DNA of 64,000 nt from Arthrospira sp. PCC 9108 (GTDB lineage: Bacteria > Cyanobacteriota > Cyanobacteriia > Cyanobacteriales > Microcoleaceae): positions 6,386,501 to 6,450,500 of the forward strand of contig CP066886.1 in NCBI GenBank assembly GCA_016745315.1, read 5' to 3'. Numbering within the stretch: position 1 is the first letter of the stretch; each line of letters opens with the position of its first letter. The notes under the pieces are model-generated. The model worked only from the letters and a program-made list of their open reading frames with translations, searched no databases and was not told the origin of the DNA. Shown here in pieces: positions 29,496 through 39,231 of this stretch. Position numbers and translations under genes: made by a program.

Positions 29496-30338
29496 ATGTC
29501 ACCGACTCGCCAAACCCTAGAATTAAAAACCCTGAAACTTTCCTATTTAGAGTGGAACCCTAACGGTCAACAGCCGTTGTTGCTTCTACATGGACTAGCC
29601 GATCATGCCCTAGTTTGGACAAGTTTAGCAGAATATCTGGGCGATCGCTATCATATTATCGCCCCCGACATGAGAGGTCACGGAGACAGCGACAAACCCG
29701 ATCACGGTTATACATTCGATGAGGCGATCGCCGACCTAGAAGAGTTAATGGATCACCATCACTGGTCAAACGCCCACATTTTAGGTCATTCTTGGACGGG
29801 TAAATTACTACCTATTTGGGCCAAAAAACACCCAGAACGTTTCCGCTGTATGATTTTAGTCGATCCTATTTTCATCACTAAAATGCCTGGGTTTCTCAAA
29901 TTAACCCTTCCCATAGTTTATCGTAAATTAGACTCGTTAAAATGTCTAGGACCTTTTGAGAGTTTCACCGCCGCTGAAAACCAGGCTAAACAACTCAGAC
30001 AGTTTTCGGGTTGGAGTCCTCAGCAACAACAAGTTTTTGCCGCCGCCATGGAAGCAAAACCTGATGGCAAATGGGGGAGTAAGTTTAGCATTACCGCCCG
30101 TAATGAAATCTTTTTAGAAGTGATGAAAATTCCAGGATTAACAGAAGCGATCGCCATACCGACCCTGCTAGTCCAACCGGAAAAGGGAGTTAATCGTATG
30201 GAATGGCAATTAAAACCCTATCAAAAGTATCTCACCAATCTAACTATTCAACAAGTGCCGGGGAATCACTGGCCGTTTTTAGTCGCATCAGAATCTTTCA
30301 ATCAAACCATTTCCGAATTTTTAAACCAGCACAATTAG
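29496..30338 (+). CDS. Alpha/beta hydrolase
   Basis: About 280 residues. LLLHGLADHALVW gives the oxyanion-hole HG motif near residue 32. DMRGHGDSDKP follows, and LGHSWTGKL near 102 carries the nucleophile serine in G-H-S-W-T. The acid is probably the aspartate of VDPIF or a later one. The C-terminal GNHWPF carries the histidine. The substrate is unknown; this pattern covers lipases, esterases and haloalkane dehalogenase-like enzymes. ATG at 29496 is preferred; a GTG at 29484 is in frame. The GDPD gene begins about 17 bases after its stop, so the two may form a lipid-related pair. Confidence 0.75.
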   Translation: MSPTRQTLELKTLKLSYLEWNPNGQQPLLLLHGLADHALVWTSLAEYLGDRYHIIAPDMRGHGDSDKPDHGYTFDEAIADLEELMDHHHWSNAHILGHSWTGKLLPIWAKKHPERFRCMILVDPIFITKMPGFLKLTLPIVYRKLDSLKCLGPFESFTAAENQAKQLRQFSGWSPQQQQVFAAAMEAKPDGKWGSKFSITARNEIFLEVMKIPGLTEAIAIPTLLVQPEKGVNRMEWQLKPYQKYLTNLTIQQVPGNHWPFLVASESFNQTISEFLNQHN

Positions 30339-30355
30339 ACCATGAGGATATCACC

Positions 30356-31099
30356 TTGAGTGTAGAAATAATTGCCCATCGAGGATTTTCTAGTATCGCC
30401 CCGGAAAATACCTTAAACGCCTTACTTGCCGCCATTTACAACCAAGCAAATTCCATAGAATTTGATGTACAGATTACCGCCGATAGTGTCCCTGTGGTTT
30501 TTCATGACAAAAGCCTAAATCGGATTACTGGAACCGCCGGAACTATCCGCGAAAAAACAATTTCCGAACTGAAAGAATTAGACGCTGGGGCGTGGTTTGG
30601 GGAGTCTTATCGGGGAGAACGTATCCCCACCTTAGAGGAGGCCTTAGCAGCCCTAAAATTGATTAAGGGATGGCTGTATTTTGATATTAAACCCCATGCT
30701 ATATGGTCGGATATAGAAATCAAAACCCTTCTGGGTCTCATCCGGGAAGCTAATTTAGGCGATCGCACTATTTTAACATCCTTTGATGAAGATTTACTAT
30801 GGCAATGTCGCCAGTCAGAACCCCAAATAAAACTGGGATATTTTGTAGTAAATGAGTCCCAACTACCGGAGCAAATTAGCAAAGCCCAAGCCGCTGGTAA
30901 TGCAATTTTGAGTAGTCAATATCAAGTGATATTAGACCAACCTAGTATCATCAAGGAAACTCGCGATAAAGGAGTTGATATAGTAGTCTGGACGGTAGAC
31001 AATATTAACGAATTTGAGAGATTAGTAGATGTAGGAATTGACCGGATAATCACTAACTCTTTGATTGGTGATAATCTTATCAAAAATATCACGAATTAG
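30356..31099 (+). CDS. Glycerophosphodiester phosphodiesterase
   Basis: About 247 residues from a TTG at 30356 (no ATG in frame nearby). The enzyme splits glycerophosphodiesters into glycerol-3-phosphate and alcohol. Signature residues: IIAHRGFSSIAPENTL (catalytic His and Arg, then Glu-Asn), SIEFDVQITADSVPVVFHDKSLNRITG (E-x-D and H-D), and WTVDNINEFERLVDVGIDRIITN near the end. A frame upstream of the TTG overlaps the hydrolase gene and is not conserved. It forms a probable two-gene unit with the hydrolase. Confidence 0.85.
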   Translation: MSVEIIAHRGFSSIAPENTLNALLAAIYNQANSIEFDVQITADSVPVVFHDKSLNRITGTAGTIREKTISELKELDAGAWFGESYRGERIPTLEEALAALKLIKGWLYFDIKPHAIWSDIEIKTLLGLIREANLGDRTILTSFDEDLLWQCRQSEPQIKLGYFVVNESQLPEQISKAQAAGNAILSSQYQVILDQPSIIKETRDKGVDIVVWTVDNINEFERLVDVGIDRIITNSLIGDNLIKNITN

Positions 31100-31135
31100 T
31101 TAGGTTTTCACTGTGGATAATCTGTGCTGGCTACG

Positions 31136-31170
31136 CCCAACTTATTCCATCAGATATAAGCCAAGTTGGG
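31136..31170. terminator. Hairpin downstream of the GDPD gene
   Basis: CCCAACTT (31136-31143) and AAGTTGGG (31163-31170) form an 8-bp perfect stem with a 19-base loop, 37 bases after the stop. No strong T-run follows, so a Rho-independent end is uncertain; it may instead be a small repeat. Confidence 0.35.
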
Positions 31171-31374
31171 ATGAGGTTATTTTGACTAAGTAGCCTCACC
31201 AAAAAAGGGCATCAGGTAAGTTATAGCTTGGTCATTCCCCCATCATCATTTGGGCAGTTTTTGAGGTAAATATACTGGTCATAATTCCCTATTTACAGCG
31301 TCTTATTTTAGCCGCCTAATGGTCGATTTTAGTAGGGTTAAGCCGACCACATAGAGCAGGCGATCGCCTGAAGT

Positions 31375-31830
31375 TTAGTTAGTTGGTCTGTACCAACTTT
31401 CCACAGTCAAATCGCGCACCCTTTGGATTCGTTGAAAGTCACTATCTGCTGAAACTAAAATCAGATTGTGTTGCCATGCAATTGAAGCAATCCATAGGTC
31501 ATTATCATCAAAACCAATATCTGTAATTTTAGTTTTTCGTCTTTGGCTTTTTTCTTTCGGAGCAAACTGCTCGAATACCGCTGCTTTAATTTGCCCATAA
31601 ATAACCGCTGTCGTTTCATCAGTCAGATAAATCCGCAAGTATTGTAGAAAATTATTGACATTAGCTAAGTTTTGTGTATTTTGTGCAGACTTTTCAGCCA
31701 TAAAAATAAGTTCCCCCTGAACAATCACACAAGTTGCCAAGTTTTCTGTACCGATCGCCAGCGCCTTTTCCCATACGGTCGCTTCTTTTCTGATTAGATA
31801 ACTACAATGATTCGTGTCTAGTAAATACAT
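31375..31830 (-). CDS. PIN-domain toxin (VapC-like)
   Basis: A 151-residue PIN-domain protein, expected to be a Mg-dependent ribonuclease. The acidic residues are visible: LLDTNHC near the N-terminus (Asp), VIVQGELIFMA (Glu near 40), and DIGFDDNDLWIASIAWQHNLILVSADSDFQRI near 106-137 (Asp, Asp). The order and length fit type II toxin VapC. The partner gene lies 3 bases upstream on the same strand. Targets of VapC enzymes are usually tRNA or rRNA, but this cannot be read here. Confidence 0.82.
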   Translation of the reverse strand: MYLLDTNHCSYLIRKEATVWEKALAIGTENLATCVIVQGELIFMAEKSAQNTQNLANVNNFLQYLRIYLTDETTAVIYGQIKAAVFEQFAPKEKSQRRKTKITDIGFDDNDLWIASIAWQHNLILVSADSDFQRIQRVRDLTVESWYRPTN

Positions 31831-31833
31831 ACT

Positions 31834-32187
31834 TTAAAATGGCTGATGGTTGGATAAATTGACCTGGCTACGGCTATCAAAAACCAGTTGCAGACATTCT
31901 TCAAAATCATCTCCTACCCATTCTCCTTGGTAATCTACTAGAGATTTTCCCGACCCTTGACGATAAGGTAATTGAGGCACTTTGTTAGATGTTTCTGATG
32001 CGTCCTTTGTTGTTTTTTCCGTTGATGAATCCGAGGCGCGAGACTTCAGAAATAGTAGAAATTCTAAAGCGATCGCTAAGATTTCATCGGGGGTTTGTTC
32101 AATTTCTTGATGGAATTGTTGTTGAATCGAAACCTGATGAGCTTCCCGATTCGATTCAGGATTGTTGATAATTTTCTGAGTATCCAT
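31834..32187 (-). CDS. Antitoxin-like partner of the PIN toxin
   Basis: A 117-residue protein ending 3 bases before the toxin start, the usual arrangement of toxin-antitoxin pairs. A central helical stretch (QEIEQTPDEILAIALEFLLFLKSR) resembles the dimerisation helix of small DUF2281/VapB-like antitoxins. The C-terminal 50 residues are polar and probably disordered until bound to the toxin (SGKSLVDYQGEWVGDDFEECL). No classical ribbon-helix-helix or AbrB motif is clear at the N-terminus. The role is inferred mainly from position. Confidence 0.6.
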   Translation of the reverse strand: MDTQKIINNPESNREAHQVSIQQQFHQEIEQTPDEILAIALEFLLFLKSRASDSSTEKTTKDASETSNKVPQLPYRQGSGKSLVDYQGEWVGDDFEECLQLVFDSRSQVNLSNHQPF

Positions 32188-32299
32188 AAAAAATTTCTCC
32201 GTTGGTTTGAGTATGGTCGATATTTAACCATTATAGCAACGGCAATTTGAGGTCGATCGCCTCTAGTGGTCGCTGAACCCACAGTTAATTGAGCATTGA

Positions 32300-33435
32300 T
32301 TATAAAACTTTCCCAGTAGCCGGGTCAAAAATCATTAAATAGTTTAAATCTAGGGTAACTGGAATGCGATCGCCAGGACGCACACGCACACTGGGGGAAG
32401 CCATCAATTGCAATATGTTTCCCTGCACAGTTTTCTGATCATCCGATGGCCAGGTAGCCCTAACTAAAGTTTCCCGTCCTAGGGTTCAACCACACTAACT
32501 TCTAATTCCAGAGGGACTTTATCCAAAGCCCAAACATCTTGTTCAACCGGATCAGTTTCCGACTCGCTGAGGTTCAATTGCAAATGTTCCGGTCTAATTC
32601 CTAACTCAAATCTCTGTCCTTCTTCGGGGTGTATTTTCTCCCGAATAACCATCGGACAAGCCACCGATTGACTCCCCACCCAAAATAAACTATTACCATA
32701 GGTAGCCGGGATAATATTCATGGGGGGATTACCCAAAAAAGTGGCAACCATCCTATTAGCAGGCTTACTGTAAACCTGTTGAGGAGTCCCGACCTGTTGA
32801 ATACGACCTTGTTCTAAAATCACAATGCGATCGGCTAAGGTCATAGCCTCGACCTGATCATGAGTCACATAAATTGTGGTAATTCCTAGGCGCTGGTGAA
32901 GTTGCTTAAGTTCCGCGCGCGTATCGTCTCGTAATTGTGCGTCTAAATTAGATAAAGGTTCATCTAAAAGAAACACATCAGGTTCCCTAGCGATCGCCCT
33001 ACCTAAAGCCACCCGTTGCTGTTGACCCCCCGACAATTGTTTAGGTTTGCGGCTTAACAGATGTTCAATAGATAGCGATCGCGCTACTTCCTGAATCCGT
33101 TGGTCTATCTTAGCCCTATCAGTCCCCCGCATTTTTAAACCAAAAGCCAGGTTTTCTGCAACCGTCAAATGAGGATAAAGGGCGTAATTCTGAAATACCA
33201 TAGCCACATTGCGATCGCGTGCCATAATGTCATTAACTAAGCGATCGCCTATATAAATATCGCCACTGGTAGCTTTTTCTAACCCCGCAATTGTCCGCAA
33301 AATCGTTGATTTACCGCAGCCCGAAGGTCCCACCAACACCCAAAACTGACCATCAGGAATATTTAGGCTAATCCCCTCAATCGCCGTAGCGCTATCATAA
33401 CTACGGGTAATATTTTCTAAACGAACAGTTGCCAT
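32300..33435 (-). CDS. ABC transporter ATP-binding protein, sugar type (UgpC/MalK-like), apparent frameshift
   Basis: The frame from 33435 stops at 32479. One extra base in the run at 32482-32484 (CCC on the coding strand) continues it to a stop at 32300, giving about 378 residues, typical of the family. Walker A is GPSGCGKST (residues about 38-46). The Q-loop is seen in VFQNYALYPHL, the signature LSGGQQQRVALGRA, Walker B VFLLDEPLSNLD and the H-loop YVTHDQVEAMTLADRI. The C-terminal OB-type domain typical of MalK/UgpC (RPEHLQL, restored part ending FDPATG) marks a sugar or glycerophosphate importer. No permease genes are adjacent; this subunit is often shared between transporters. Confidence 0.85.
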
Positions 33436-33457
33436 TAGCTTTCCAGTAAATTAGGGT

Positions 33458-34039
33458 TTAATTTGCTTTAACTAGCCGTTCAAGTTCTGAAACCACCCGA
33501 TCTAATTCATCTACCAAGGGCGTTAGTCCCCCAGTACCAAAAGCAGTTATTAAAGATCGATAATACCACAGCGTGCCGTCCCGCTTCCCACTAAAGCGAT
33601 CCCATAACTTATCTCCAATTTCTCGATAATCCTTTAAAATCGAACGGGCGTTGTAAAGTTTGTCGCAAGCAGACACTAACTGCACAGAAGCCGAAGCCGT
33701 GGGAATATGTGCAATATAAGCCTGTTTACGTTCCCGCCAAGGTGGTGATGGAGTCTGATGGTTATCTGTACAGCCTTTGACAATTTCTGTGACCCGATCG
33801 CCAAATTTGCGCCGGATTTCTTTTTCCGTCTCCACTCCCCCTTGGTCTTCGATCGCATCATGAAGTAAGGCGGCGATCGCTTCATCCTCATCAGCCCCAT
33901 ATTCTAAAGCCAAACTCGCCACCCCCAACAAATGCGCCACATAGGGAACCCCAGACCCCTTGCGAACCTGATTAGCGTGTAATTCTGTCGCGTAGGTCAA
34001 AGCCTGGGTAAATCGTTTTGATAACTGCATAGTTGCCAT
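33458..34039 (-). CDS. HD-domain phosphohydrolase (RelA/SpoT hydrolase-like)
   Basis: A 193-residue protein with the HD-type metal site: YVAHLLGVASL (His), AALLHDAIEDQG near residues 58-69 (His-Asp) and DKLYNARSIL near 127 (Asp). The order H...HD...D and the phrase LLHDAIED match single-domain ppGpp hydrolase-like proteins (MESH1-type) and other HD phosphohydrolases. The real substrate is unknown. Divergent from thyX over 39 bases, and 22 bases upstream of the ABC ATPase gene on the same strand. Confidence 0.72.
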   Translation of the reverse strand: MATMQLSKRFTQALTYATELHANQVRKGSGVPYVAHLLGVASLALEYGADEDEAIAALLHDAIEDQGGVETEKEIRRKFGDRVTEIVKGCTDNHQTPSPPWRERKQAYIAHIPTASASVQLVSACDKLYNARSILKDYREIGDKLWDRFSGKRDGTLWYYRSLITAFGTGGLTPLVDELDRVVSELERLVKAN

Positions 34040-34078
34040 TCTAGGGTTTAATAGATAGAGGCGTTTTTTTTAATCATA

Positions 34079-35497
34079 ATGGATCGGTTCCGAGTTGAAG
34101 TCATTGCTAAAACCCACAACCCGCAACAGGTAATTTATGCAGCGATGCACCAGGACTATACAGACAAGTTTGTTTTTGATGGTAGAAGCCATTGGCCGTC
34201 AGAATTAGAAGCGGGGGAGATAATTGTTAAGCGTCTACTAGCAGGGGAGCGTGGACACTACGGCCCCTTAGAACATCCTAGCATCACATTTAACTGTGGC
34301 TATTTTCCCCATAGTGTGATGCAGCAAGCACGTACTCATCGCGTGGGAATTTCCTTCGATGTCCAATGTTTAGCCGGTGATACAGAAGTCACCTTTATTA
34401 AAGCCAGTGGGAGTTTGAGAAAAATAAAAATTGCCGATTTATATGATGTTTGGGAAAATGGAGAAAAAGCGATTCGGACTCGCCAAATTATCGATCGCCA
34501 CAACCAACCACCCGGAGAATACCGCCGCCATGGGAAGAAACGGATTCAAAAAATGTCCCTGCGAGTTCTGAATGAGGAAACCGGAACTTTCCAAATCGGT
34601 CATGTCAATAATGTGATGTGTAGTGGTTTGCAACCCGTCTATCAGCTGACCCTTGCCGATGGAAAAACCCTAGATTGTACCGTCAATCACCGTCTCTTAA
34701 CCAGTGCAGGTTGGCAGACCATGGGCGATGCTTTGGGTTTAATCATTGACGAAAATCACCAAGTTTTGGCGACCACCCAAAATTGTCAGTTGATGTGTAA
34801 TGGAGTGTGGATAAATGATGCTATTTATACCCCTAAAAGTTTCTGGGTAAATCCTCGGCTGGGGGAAGTTGCACAATTTAATCAGCCCAATCAAAATCCT
34901 GAATTGGCTAAGTTTTACCAACCCAGAGGAGAAGTTAAAAGTTTAAAAGCACATCCGGTCAAAGTCACTCACATTGAATATCTGGGAAAACAAATGACTT
35001 ATGATCTGGAGGTTGATGGACCCTGGCATAATTTCGTGGCTAATGGGATTGTGGTTCACAATTCTTATCGGTACACAGGAAATCAGATCCTCGAACTTGC
35101 CGAAAACAAAAAAGACTTGGAAGATATCTTTTATTTGCGTCCGGTCGGATACTATAGCGATCGCCAAGGAAAAAAATACTATTATTCCCCCCAACAGCGA
35201 CAAGCCGATTTAGACTGGTGTTTAGAAGCAGCAAAACGCTATAAAGCCGATTTAGATAATGGTTTGTCAGAAGAACACGCCAGGGGAAAAATTCCCTTTG
35301 ACTACCGACAGCATTTTGTGGTTAGTTTCAATCTGCGATCGCTTCTACATTTTCTGGATTTGCGCTATAAAAAAGACGCTCAACTAGAAATCCAAAAACT
35401 CTGTGATTTGATGTGGCCCCATGTCCAAGAATGGACTCCAGCCATTGCCCAATGGTATCAAAAAAATCGCCTCGGTAAAAGCCGACTCGCCCCCTAA
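34079..35497 (+). CDS. thyX: FAD-dependent thymidylate synthase carrying an intein
   Basis: A 472-residue precursor. Excising residues 97-328 leaves a ThyX of about 240 residues, the usual size. ThyX makes dTMP from dUMP using FAD, NADPH and methylene-tetrahydrofolate. The flavin/dUMP motif RTHRVGISFDVQ+SYRY (normally RHRxxSxNExSxRY) is split by the intein directly before the conserved serine. YYYSPQQ and RSLLHFLDLR follow in the C-terminal part. dut and a dCMP deaminase gene follow at once, so the three supply dTMP. Activity depends on self-splicing. Confidence 0.9.
   Translation: MDRFRVEVIAKTHNPQQVIYAAMHQDYTDKFVFDGRSHWPSELEAGEIIVKRLLAGERGHYGPLEHPSITFNCGYFPHSVMQQARTHRVGISFDVQCLAGDTEVTFIKASGSLRKIKIADLYDVWENGEKAIRTRQIIDRHNQPPGEYRRHGKKRIQKMSLRVLNEETGTFQIGHVNNVMCSGLQPVYQLTLADGKTLDCTVNHRLLTSAGWQTMGDALGLIIDENHQVLATTQNCQLMCNGVWINDAIYTPKSFWVNPRLGEVAQFNQPNQNPELAKFYQPRGEVKSLKAHPVKVTHIEYLGKQMTYDLEVDGPWHNFVANGIVVHNSYRYTGNQILELAENKKDLEDIFYLRPVGYYSDRQGKKYYYSPQQRQADLDWCLEAAKRYKADLDNGLSEEHARGKIPFDYRQHFVVSFNLRSLLHFLDLRYKKDAQLEIQKLCDLMWPHVQEWTPAIAQWYQKNRLGKSRLAP
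34367..35062 (+). other. Mini-intein inside ThyX (Cys97 to Asn328)
   Basis: Of 232 residues. It begins CLAGDTEV (block A, nucleophile Cys). Block B is TVNHRLLT near 201-208, with the T-x-x-H pattern. Block F is MTYDLEVDG and block G is ANGIVVHN followed by extein Ser329. No LAGLIDADG or HNH homing nuclease is visible in the middle, so it is a mini-intein that can splice but not home. Inserting at the active-site motif is typical of inteins. The extein junction reads FDVQ/SYRY, restoring the ThyX motif. Confidence 0.92.
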
Positions 35498-35568
35498 TTA
35501 ATCCGGTAAAATCAACACCCCAAGACTTGGGGAAAAAATCACTTAAACTCTCGGAAAATATAGCCATC

Positions 35569-36002
35569 ATGAAACTCCAAGTTCAACAACTAAAACCATC
35601 AGCAATTTTGCCTAAATATGCCCATGAAGATGATGCCGGGCTGGATTTATTCTCAGTTGAAAATATAGAAATACCCCCCGGTAAAAGTCATTTAGTCCGC
35701 ACCGGAATAGCGATCGCTCTTCCCCCAACACCGAAGCCCAAGTCCGTCCTCGCAGCGGTTTAGCCCTCAAACACCAAATCACAGTCTTAAATAGTCCCGG
35801 AACTATTGACGGCGGATATAGGGGAGAAATTGGCGTGATCTTGATTAATCATGGCAATACCTCATTCCAAGTACAAATAGGCATGAAAATCGCCCAGATG
35901 GTGATCTCGCCAATTGTACGGGTTGAAGTTGAAGCCGTAGAACAACTCAATTCAACCTTTAGGGGTTATAATGGATTTGGATCGACAGGTTTCGGGGTTT
36001 AA
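35569..36002 (+). CDS. dut: dUTP diphosphatase (apparent 1-nt frameshift)
   Basis: The frame from ATG 35569 ends early at about 35763. Adding one A near 35727 restores all five dUTPase motifs in about 144 residues: DDAGLDLFS (I), RPRSGLALK (II), GTIDGGYRGEIGV (III), GMKIAQMVI (IV) and RGYNGFGSTGFG (V). The enzyme hydrolyses dUTP to dUMP, keeping uracil out of DNA and feeding ThyX. The gene lies 72 bases after thyX and 4 bases before the deaminase gene. dUTPase is usually indispensable, so a true break is unlikely and a sequencing indel is favoured. Confidence 0.88.
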
Positions 36003-36006
36003 TGTT

Positions 36007-36558
36007 ATGGAAGATATCGCACCCAATTACCAACCCCCCATCAGACCTAGCTGGGATGAGTATTTTTTGATGTTTGCTAAACTAGCAGCCACCCGATCAA
36101 CCTGTTTGGCTTTCCCAGTGGGGGCGGTAATTGTCAAAGATAGGCAAATTCTCGCAACTGGTTATAATGGTTCCCCCTCCGGTTCGGTTCACTGTACTAC
36201 CCAGGGTTTTTGTTATCCTGGACTTAGTAGTTGTGATGCTAGTAAAACCCTACCTTCGCGGGCGGTTCATGCTGAAGCTAATGCGATCGCTCAAGCCGCC
36301 AAACATGGTATTTGCTGCGCTGGTGCCAGTATTTATGTCACCCTAGAACCCTGTATTTATTGCCTGAAATTGATTATTTCCACAGGGATTAAGGAAGTCT
36401 ACTATGAGAAGGTTTTTAATAGTGGGGAAAAAGCTATGCTGCGGGATATGTTCGTTCAGGAAGGTTTAGTCAGCATTAAACAAATTCATCTATCTGAGGA
36501 AATTGCTAAACAAGGAGCCATGTTTCTCCTAAATCCCACTTCTGTACCTCGTCCTTGA
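36007..36558 (+). CDS. dCMP deaminase (ComE-like cytidine deaminase fold)
   Basis: About 183 residues. It probably deaminates dCMP to dUMP, the substrate of ThyX. The zinc site is seen as HAEANAI (His and catalytic Glu) near 92-98, and LEPCIYC (P-C-x-x-C) near 122-128. VGAVIVKDRQILATGYNGSPSG near 41-62 is typical of dCMP deaminases rather than cytidine deaminases. A start at 35971 overlaps dut, while ATG 36007 is 4 bases after the dut stop and fits the operon spacing. It is the third gene of the dTMP cluster. Confidence 0.85.
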   Translation: MEDIAPNYQPPIRPSWDEYFLMFAKLAATRSTCLAFPVGAVIVKDRQILATGYNGSPSGSVHCTTQGFCYPGLSSCDASKTLPSRAVHAEANAIAQAAKHGICCAGASIYVTLEPCIYCLKLIISTGIKEVYYEKVFNSGEKAMLRDMFVQEGLVSIKQIHLSEEIAKQGAMFLLNPTSVPRP

Positions 36559-36633
36559 CTGGTGAAATTCCCTAGGTAATGCTGGTTTAAGCCTGATTAT
36601 CAACCTCTAATAATTAGTGAGGATGACAGCAAA

Positions 36634-38258
36634 ATGATTACTCGCAAATCTTCACCTTGGCTAGTCGGAATTAGCTTGATACCAGTATTGCTAATTGCCT
36701 GCTGTGATGATGCCTATAATAGATCCTTACAGTCTCCTCCACGGGAGTTAGCTACCCTCCCGTAGGGGAAACCCATTTAGATGCAGGTTTAACACCAGCG
36801 GCACCGCCACCAATAGCCTTAGAATTTGAGGCCGAAATTCCCAACACAGAAACCTATGATTTAATTGATGAAAATAACTTTCAATTAGTAGCAGCTAATC
36901 CTCTGTCTACTTTCTCGATTGATGTTGATACAGCATCCTATAGTAATGTACGCCGCTTTATTAACCAGCGTCAACGTCCGCCCATTGATGCAGTCCGAAT
37001 TGAGGAATTGATTAATTATTTTTCCTACGATTATCCTCAACCCCAAGGCGAAGAACCCTTTTCAGTTACCACAGAAGTATCCTCAGCCCCTTGGAACCCG
37101 CAACATCAATTAGTTCATATTGGGTTACAGGGTAAAACTTTAGCGATCGAAGAATTACCCCCTAGTAATTTGGTATTTTTATTGGATGTATCTGGTTCGA
37201 TGAATCAGCCCAATAGACTACCCCTATTGAAGGAAGGATTTAAGTTATTAGTTGACCAACTCAGCGAACAGGATACTGTGGCGATCGCTGTTTATGCGGG
37301 GGCGGCTGGTGTAGTTTTACCTCCTACCCCTGGTAATGAAAAACAGAAAATTATCGCCGCCATAGATGGCTTACAAGCCCAAGGTTCAACCGCTGGCGGT
37401 GAAGGTATTAAATTAGCCTATGAGTTAGCAACCAGGATGCTAAGTGAAGGCAAAAATAATCGGGTAATTCTGGCTACTGATGGCGATTTTAATGTGGGTG
37501 TATCCAGTGATGCGGAATTGGTGCGGTTGATTGAATCTTATCGCGATCGCGGTATTTATTTAACCGTGTTAGGCTTCGGTATGGGGAACTATAAAGACTC
37601 CAAAATGGAGAAACTATCGAATCATGGCAATGGTAACTATGCCTATATAGACAACCTAATGGAAGCCAAAAAAGTGATGTCTACCGAATTAACCGGAACC
37701 CTATTTACCATCGCTCAAGATGTGAAAATTCAAGTAGAGTTTAACCCCGCCCAAGTCCAAGCATATCGGTTAATTGGCTATGAAAATCGCCGCCTGGAAA
37801 ATCAGGACTTTCATGATGACACCAAAGATGCGGGAGAAATTGGGGCGGGACATTCCGTAACAGCCCTTTATGAAATTATCCCCGTTGGTGTAGAATCAGA
37901 TGTAAATTTACCGGCGGTGGATCAGTTAACTTATCAGCAAAATGTCGTCAGTTCAGAAGCCTATAATAGCAATGAATTAATGAGGTTGAAACTACGTTAT
38001 AAACCCCCAACAGAGACGGCATCCCGGTTAATTGAACAACCCATAATTAACCGTAGTCTTCCCCTGAATCAAACCTCGGATAATTTCAGATTTGCGGCGG
38101 CTGTGGCTGAGTTTGGGATGCTGTTAAGAAACTCCCAATATCGTGGAAATTCCAGTTTTCAACAAGTCTTACAATTAGCAGAATCATCCAAAGGAGTTGA
38201 TTTACACGGCTATCGATCCGAATTTATCCAGTTAGTTAAAATGACTCCCCAACGTTAA
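36634..38258 (+). CDS. Von Willebrand A-domain lipoprotein (YfbK-like), apparent frameshift
   Basis: From ATG 36634, a signal peptide with the lipobox LLIAC is followed by a break near 36759-36761. One more C there joins it to the long frame ending at 38258, about 541 residues in all. STFSIDVDTASYSNVRRFI then begins the YfbK-type N-terminal domain. The vWA domain has the MIDAS motif DVSGSMN, followed by T and D contacts further on (ATDGDFNVG). The C-terminus ends with a YfbK-like tail. It is probably anchored on the periplasmic or outer membrane face. Partner and function are unknown. Confidence 0.78.
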
Positions 38259-38340
38259 TTGTAAGTAGTTTAACCGGGAGTTTCCATAACCTCGCAGCAG
38301 TTTAGGCGATTGTCAATTAAAAGGCGATCGCCACTTCCAA

Positions 38341-39229
38341 CTAAAGGGACTCAATTTTATTTTTCAACTCCAATAGATCAGGATATTGATTAATATTTAT
38401 TCTAGTAATTCCCCAATCTAAAAATTGTTTTAAAGGAGGGTATCTATTCTCCTGTCTCTGCATTTGTTTGATCAGATCTTTTCCGTGAAACCAAATTAAG
38501 TATTGCTGGCGATTCCAAAATTCTTCATCACTAAATTTTTCTTGATAATTTGTCAGATATATTTCCAAATGCTCCGATGTCACTGTATCAACAGCTTGTC
38601 GAAATTTGTTAATCATTTCTAAGGCACTAATTTTACACTCCTGTAAAACTAATGAATTCGGAAGAGTGCCACTGCCTCCTGTCCAGGTTGTTTTCAGTGT
38701 TTCGCGGGCGCTACTACCAGCTAATAACTCACCTAAAGACCATCGCACAGCTTGATAATCTTGTATATTTCTAGCACTGGTTTCAATCCATTCGGAAATG
38801 TTATCTATTCCCGGTGAGTTATTATAACTCCATTTTGAGGAAGGATTTTCTATTTTTTCCTGATACTTTTCCTGCCAATATTTATCAATTAAATCTGCAT
38901 TCAATAGATAATTTTCCAGACAAGATCTGTAAGTCAAGTATGCCGATACTTTACCCCTTTTATGGCGCAGTGAAAGCAGTTGGGTCTGGGGAGTCGGTTG
39001 CTGATCAAAATCCCGATCGCGAAAGACAATATATATATGGTGGATTTGTGGTTTGATTTTGTCCGAAGTAAGCCTGTGCAAAGATGGAAAATCCAAACTT
39101 TCCACCCGTGGGTACAATCGTGGGGCGATCGCCTGATATATCCTCAACTAATCGATTGAGGAAACGATAATCTAAGCTGCTTTCCTTCCCCTCGCAAAAA
39201 ATAGTTTTTCCACCACTAATTACACTCAT
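38341..39229 (-). CDS. TOPRIM/DUF4435-like protein, partner of the upstream ATPase (apparent frameshift)
   Basis: Two frames (39229-39005 and 39147-38341) join near 39060-39080 into about 296 residues. The N-terminal FCEGKESSLDYRFLNRL resembles the VEGK/E.D strand of TOPRIM/DUF4435 proteins. TGGK..... then IYIVFRDRDFD supplies the D-x-D. SCLENYLLN follows, as expected in DUF4435. The start is 2 bases after the ATPase stop, so both are translated from one message. The arrangement recalls the PARIS defence pair (AriA ATPase, AriB DUF4435) and OLD nucleases. The family assignment is tentative, since motifs were matched by eye. Confidence 0.5.
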
Positions 39230-39231
39230 AA

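Noticed and set aside
35569..36002. Programmed frameshifting in dut.
   Set aside because: There is no slippery heptamer or downstream structure, and similar single-base breaks occur across the window, which points to sequencing indels.
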